Part shown: positions 42,911 to 46,321 of the stretch, in pieces
Layout: the number at the start of each line of letters is the position of its first letter
How positions within the stretch are numbered: position 1 is the stretch's first letter
Assembly (NCBI RefSeq): GCF_029257255.1
Contig: NZ_JARICI010000019.1
Coordinates: forward strand, 1 to 46,321
Length of the DNA stretch: 46,321 bases
Source: Sporosarcina sp.
GTDB taxonomy: Bacteria > Bacillota > Bacilli > Bacillales_A > Planococcaceae
Direction: 5' to 3'
Translations under genes and position numbers: made by a program
The notes under the pieces: model-generated
Database searches by the model: none
Told to the model about the DNA's origin: nothing
The model's input: only the letters and a program-made list of their open reading frames with translations

Positions 42911-43075
42911 AAGTACTAACACGACTTCAAATTAGGACATTAATCGTCATTTATGAGACGGAATCTTGATTATTGGCTGTGGGGGCACCTATGATCAATG
43001 AATGAATAATCGTGTTCACCGCTACATGTTATACAACAGAGTGGCGCAAAAAATCTTAAGGGGTGGCTATATTCT

Positions 43076-45265
43076 ATGACGAAATATGAAAAAGTCGGTA
43101 AATTGCAAGTTGCAAACGAGCTGTATGACTTCGTTAATGAGGAAGTTCTGCCGGGCTTAGAAATCCAAAAAGATCAGTTTTGGGTAGACTTAGACTCGCT
43201 GATTCATGAACTAGCTCCGGAAAACAAAGCACTGTTGAAGAAACGCCTTGATTTACAAAAGTCCATCAGTGAATGGCATCAAACAAATAACGGAAAAATA
43301 GATTCAAAACAATATAAAGATTTCCTGAAAGAAATCGGCTATTTGGAGCCTGTTGTGGAAGATTTCCAAGTAACCACTTCAAATGTAGATGAGGAAATAG
43401 CAGTTCAGGCCGGCTCCCAGCTGGTAGTTCCTGTTGACAATGCACGCTATGCATTGAATGCGGCGAATGCTAGATGGGGAAGTCTGTATGATGCACTATA
43501 CGGAACAGATGTAATAAGTGATGAAAACGGTGCAGAAGCTGGTGTACAATACAACCCGGTCCGCGGACAGAAAGTCATTGATTTCGCGAAAAATCTGCTT
43601 GATCAGGCAGTTCCTCTGGCAGAGGGTTCTCATGCAGAGGCGACAGCATATGCAGTTGCTGACGGCAAGCTGGAAGTGACATTGCAGAACGGCAATCAAA
43701 CAACGTTGAAAAATGCTGCCCAATTTGCAGGCTATAATGGGGTAGAAAATGCTCCGTCTGCTGTCTTGTTGACAAATAACGGACTGCATATCGAAATTGC
43801 GATCGACCGAAATCACCCGATTGGGAAAGATGATCCAGCCGGCGTAAAAGATTTGATTATGGAAGCAGCGCTTTCTACATTAATGGACTGCGAAGATTCA
43901 ATTGCTGCAGTAGATGCAGAAGATAAAGTCGGCGTTTACCGCAACTGGCTGGGTCTTATGAAAGGCGATCTGGAAGTGTCATTTCAGCGTGGCAGCAAAA
44001 CGGTTACAAGAAGAATGAATCCCGACCGTACGTATAAAACAACGGATGGCAAAGAACTTTCATTGCATGGCCGTTCATTAATGTTCGTTCGTAACGTAGG
44101 TCACTTGATGACAAACAACGCAATCCTTGATGAAAATGGCAATGAAGTACCAGAAGGAATCTTGGATGGTGTCATTACTTCATTGATCGCAACGCATAAC
44201 TTGAAGCAAGACACAGAATTCAAAAACTCGCGTCACGGTTCAATCTATATCGTAAAACCGAAAATGCATAGTCCGGAAGAGGCGGCATTTGCAAATAAAC
44301 TTTTCGACCGTATTGAAGATGTGCTGAAATTAGAGCGTAATACATTGAAAATCGGTCTAATGGATGAAGAGCGCAGAATGTCATTAAACTTAAAAAATGC
44401 AATTAATGAAGTGAAAGAGCGAATTGCCTTCATTAATACTGGATTCCTTGACCGTACGGGAGACGAAATTCATACTTCAATGGAAGCAGGACCTGTTATT
44501 CGTAAAAATGATATGAAAGCTTCAAAATGGCTTGCTTCATATGAATCTTCCAACGTTGCAGTCGGAATCAAAGCTGGCCTACCTGGACATGCGCAGATTG
44601 GTAAAGGAATGTGGGCAATGCCTGATATGATGGCTGCGATGCTTGAACAGAAAATTGCACATCCGAAAGCTGGCGCAAGCACAGCATGGGTTCCTTCACC
44701 GACAGCAGCTACACTTCACGCATTGCATTATCATGATGTAAATGTGAAAGAAGTACAAGCAAATGTGGACAGTTCGATTGATTATCAAGACGGTATTCTT
44801 GAGATTCCACTGGCTCCGAGTTCTGATTGGCCGGCTGAAGAAATTCAATCTGAATTGGATAACAACGCGCAAGGAATTCTTGGCTATGTGGTTCGCTGGA
44901 TCGATCAGGGTGTTGGATGTTCAAAGGTTCCGGATATCAATGATGTTGGTTTAATGGAAGACCGTGCAACATTGCGTATTTCGAGCCAGCATATCGCCAA
45001 CTGGCTGCGTCACGGTATCTGTACAAAAGAACAGGTGCAAGAAACAATGGAGCGTATGGCCAAAGTGGTGGATGAGCAAAATGCTGGAGATGAATTATAT
45101 CAGCCAATGGCTCCAAACTACAACGACTCTGTTGCATTCCAGGCAGCTTGTGATTTGGTATTCAAAGGTGCTGAACAGCCAAGCGGCTATACAGAACCCA
45201 TCTTGCATGCCCGCCGTATTGAAGCAAAAGAAAAAGCGAAACAAAAAGCAACAGTACAAAACTGA
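43076..45265 (+). CDS. glcB: malate synthase G
   Basis: A 729-residue enzyme condensing glyoxylate and acetyl-CoA to malate. The long single-chain G form (about 720-730 residues) is clear, with the N-terminal [20 protein letters not shown], the catalytic-barrel stretches [34 protein letters not shown] (Arg and Glu ligands), and the late [26 protein letters not shown] is 9-10 nt before ATG 43076. No isocitrate lyase in the window, so it may serve glycolate/glyoxylate use rather than acetate growth. Terminated at 45271. Confidence 0.97.
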   Translation: MTKYEKVGKLQVANELYDFVNEEVLPGLEIQKDQFWVDLDSLIHELAPENKALLKKRLDLQKSISEWHQTNNGKIDSKQYKDFLKEIGYLEPVVEDFQVTTSNVDEEIAVQAGSQLVVPVDNARYALNAANARWGSLYDALYGTDVISDENGAEAGVQYNPVRGQKVIDFAKNLLDQAVPLAEGSHAEATAYAVADGKLEVTLQNGNQTTLKNAAQFAGYNGVENAPSAVLLTNNGLHIEIAIDRNHPIGKDDPAGVKDLIMEAALSTLMDCEDSIAAVDAEDKVGVYRNWLGLMKGDLEVSFQRGSKTVTRRMNPDRTYKTTDGKELSLHGRSLMFVRNVGHLMTNNAILDENGNEVPEGILDGVITSLIATHNLKQDTEFKNSRHGSIYIVKPKMHSPEEAAFANKLFDRIEDVLKLERNTLKIGLMDEERRMSLNLKNAINEVKERIAFINTGFLDRTGDEIHTSMEAGPVIRKNDMKASKWLASYESSNVAVGIKAGLPGHAQIGKGMWAMPDMMAAMLEQKIAHPKAGASTAWVPSPTAATLHALHYHDVNVKEVQANVDSSIDYQDGILEIPLAPSSDWPAEEIQSELDNNAQGILGYVVRWIDQGVGCSKVPDINDVGLMEDRATLRISSQHIANWLRHGICTKEQVQETMERMAKVVDEQNAGDELYQPMAPNYNDSVAFQAACDLVFKGAEQPSGYTEPILHARRIEAKEKAKQKATVQN

Positions 45266-45270
45266 TACCA

Positions 45271-45313
45271 TAACGCCGCGGAAAGTCAGACGACTTTCTG
45301 TGGCGTTTTTTAT
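45271..45313 (+). terminator. terminator of glcB
   Basis: AACGCC...GGCGTT with inner GAAAGTC/GACTTTC stem, followed by TTTT. Confidence 0.85.
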
Positions 45314-45400
45314 GGTCATATCTGTGATCTTTTCATTTTTTCTAATAAATCTGTAAATATGGTATACTATCGGCGATGATAGTAAAAGGGGGACGTAAAT

Positions 45401-45940
45401 ATGTTGCAAAAAGATCAAACCGTTTTTGTGCTAGTCGACGTGCAGGGGAAACTGGCGCAAATAGTAAATAACAGCGGGAGACTTCACGATAATCTGGAAA
45501 AATTGATAAAAGGATTACAAGTACTCGATATTCCAATCCTCTGGCTAGAACAGTATCCAGACGGCCTTGGCCCGACTACAGAGTCTTTATCCGCTTTGCT
45601 GAAAGGACAAGAACCAATAGCGAAAATGACTTTCAGTGCAGCTGGCAATATAGAATTCATGAAACAGCTAGAAGACACGGGCCGCAAACAAGTATTGATC
45701 GCCGGAATCGAAACACATATTTGTGTTTATATGACAACTGCAGACTTGTTGGAACAAGGCTATGAAGTGGAAGTCGTTGAGGATGCGGTTACTTCAAGAA
45801 CCGAAGAAAATAAACGGATCGGCCTTGAGAAAATGAAGAATCTCGGTGCTGCAGTCACTTGTGTCGAAACGGCACTCTACGAACTGATTGGCGAAGCGGG
45901 AACAGATGAATTCAAGAAAGTGCTGAAGATTATAAAGTAA
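45401..45940 (+). CDS. isochorismatase-family cysteine hydrolase (YcaC type)
   Basis: A 179-residue cytosolic hydrolase. The catalytic triad is Asp13 (VDVQG), Lys75 (AKMTFSA) and Cys108 (GIETHICVYMT), with TTADLLEQGYEVEVVEDAV after it. Family members split amides or enol ethers; sequence alone does not give the substrate. GGGGGACG is 7 nt before ATG 45401, and a TATACT -10 is at 45363-45368. Single gene. Confidence 0.88.
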   Translation: MLQKDQTVFVLVDVQGKLAQIVNNSGRLHDNLEKLIKGLQVLDIPILWLEQYPDGLGPTTESLSALLKGQEPIAKMTFSAAGNIEFMKQLEDTGRKQVLIAGIETHICVYMTTADLLEQGYEVEVVEDAVTSRTEENKRIGLEKMKNLGAAVTCVETALYELIGEAGTDEFKKVLKIIK

Positions 45941-46028
45941 ATAAAATAAATAAAAACGAACGGCTTCTTCTACTCTCCCGTTAAGTTGAGTGGTGAAACT
46001 CTGAGATCAAGCGAATTATCAACGAATT

Positions 46029-46073
46029 AGAATATCAAATAGCATTGAATTTTTCATTGCTATTTGATATTCA
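46029..46073. repeat. long inverted repeat
   Basis: GAATATCAAATAGCA and its inverse TGCTATTTGATATTC frame a short A/T loop: about 20 bp of stem with one mismatch and no T-run on either side. A strong hairpin, possibly a terminator for the minus-strand gene at 46174 or a small mobile remnant. Confidence 0.6.
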
Positions 46074-46173
46074 AAAAAGATTTATGTAATAATTTTAGGT
46101 TTAATATAGAAAAAGTAGTTTAGGTTTGCAGTTCAATAAATGATCCAGATTGACGTCACCCATCGATTAATTT

Positions 46174-46321
46174 CTATTGTTTATATAAATTAAACGATTC
46201 GACTTTACCATCCCATTTAACAGTTACTTTAACCATTTCTACTTTAGAAAATAAGTTAATATTACCTCCCTTACCTGTACTTTTCTGGGTTCCTTTTTCG
46301 CCAATAGGGGAATCAGTTCCA
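46174..46321 (-). CDS. C-terminal end of an uncharacterised minus-strand protein (partial)
   Basis: The last 48 codons of an open frame, continuing past the right edge. It reads GTDSPIGEKGTQKSTGKGG, then NINLFSKVEMVKVTVKWDG and KVESFNLYKQ, stop TAG. The VKVTVKWDGKVE ending resembles C-termini of small secreted or lipoprotein-like Bacillus proteins of unknown function. No start is visible. Confidence 0.65.
   Translation of the reverse strand, partial: GTDSPIGEKGTQKSTGKGGNINLFSKVEMVKVTVKWDGKVESFNLYKQ

Noticed and set aside
1..46321. CRISPR array, tRNA or rRNA genes
   Set aside because: No regularly spaced identical repeats and no cloverleaf or rRNA-like stretch noticed by eye on either strand.

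Overview
The window reads as chromosome of a low-GC Gram-positive of the order Bacillales, most likely family Planococcaceae (Sporosarcina-like). This is inferred from strong Shine-Dalgarno sites, frequent GTG/TTG starts, B. subtilis-type control (ArgR boxes, HutP antitermination with a cre site, FMN and cobalamin riboswitches) and an S-layer-anchored NlpC/P60 enzyme. No rRNA, tRNA, CRISPR array, phage, plasmid or transposase gene was seen.

Layout. 1-3.1 kb: a GNAT acetyltransferase between two copies of a short paired-box repeat, then a divergent HxlR regulator / SDR oxidoreductase pair and an ABM monooxygenase. 3.1-5.5 kb (minus): CDF metal exporter, a 150-aa unknown protein and a THUMP/Trm11-type methyltransferase. 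5.7-14 kb: argH, brnQ, fabI and the arginine cluster argC-argJ-argB-argD. 14.3-15.8 kb: an SLH + NlpC/P60 cell-wall protein. 16-20.9 kb: an A/T-rich accessory block of small, unrelated, mostly membrane ORFs, separated by copies of the paired-box repeat, ending in a YrvL-like protein and an ECF sigma / zinc-finger anti-sigma pair. 21.2-29.2 kb: lipoprotein, universal stress protein, chemoreceptor-like protein, EamA transporter with divergent LysR regulator, DUF420 (YozB/CtaM-like) protein, GTPase, two coupled mini-genes and ferritin. 29.4-36.3 kb: stand-alone cobT, heme-O synthase ctaB, a GNAT-fold protein and the FMN-riboswitch riboflavin operon ribD-ribE-ribBA-ribH. 36.4-40.1 kb: hutP, the HutP-type terminator, hutH and a YuiF-like putative histidine transporter. 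40.1-46.3 kb: metE behind a cobalamin riboswitch, malate synthase G, an isochorismatase-family hydrolase and the C-terminal end of a minus-strand gene cut by the window edge.

The most unusual structure is the paired-box repeat. A left box (WAWCGKGKGC) lies shortly after a stop codon, and a right box (GGGCCAGATTGA-like) lies before the next small gene. The two G-runs are 34-35 nt apart in five of seven complete copies; the other two have a longer middle. The units look like exchangeable one-gene cassettes, but no integrase is visible. A second, larger composite intergenic repeat occurs at five places. One pair of its copies looks like an occupied and an empty version of the same site.

Functional links: argH and argCJBD share ArgR-type operators. 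cobT and the cobalamin-riboswitch-controlled metE suggest a cell that takes up or remodels cobamides and uses MetE only when B12 is scarce. hutP-hutH plus a YuiF-like transporter would couple histidine uptake to its first catabolic step.
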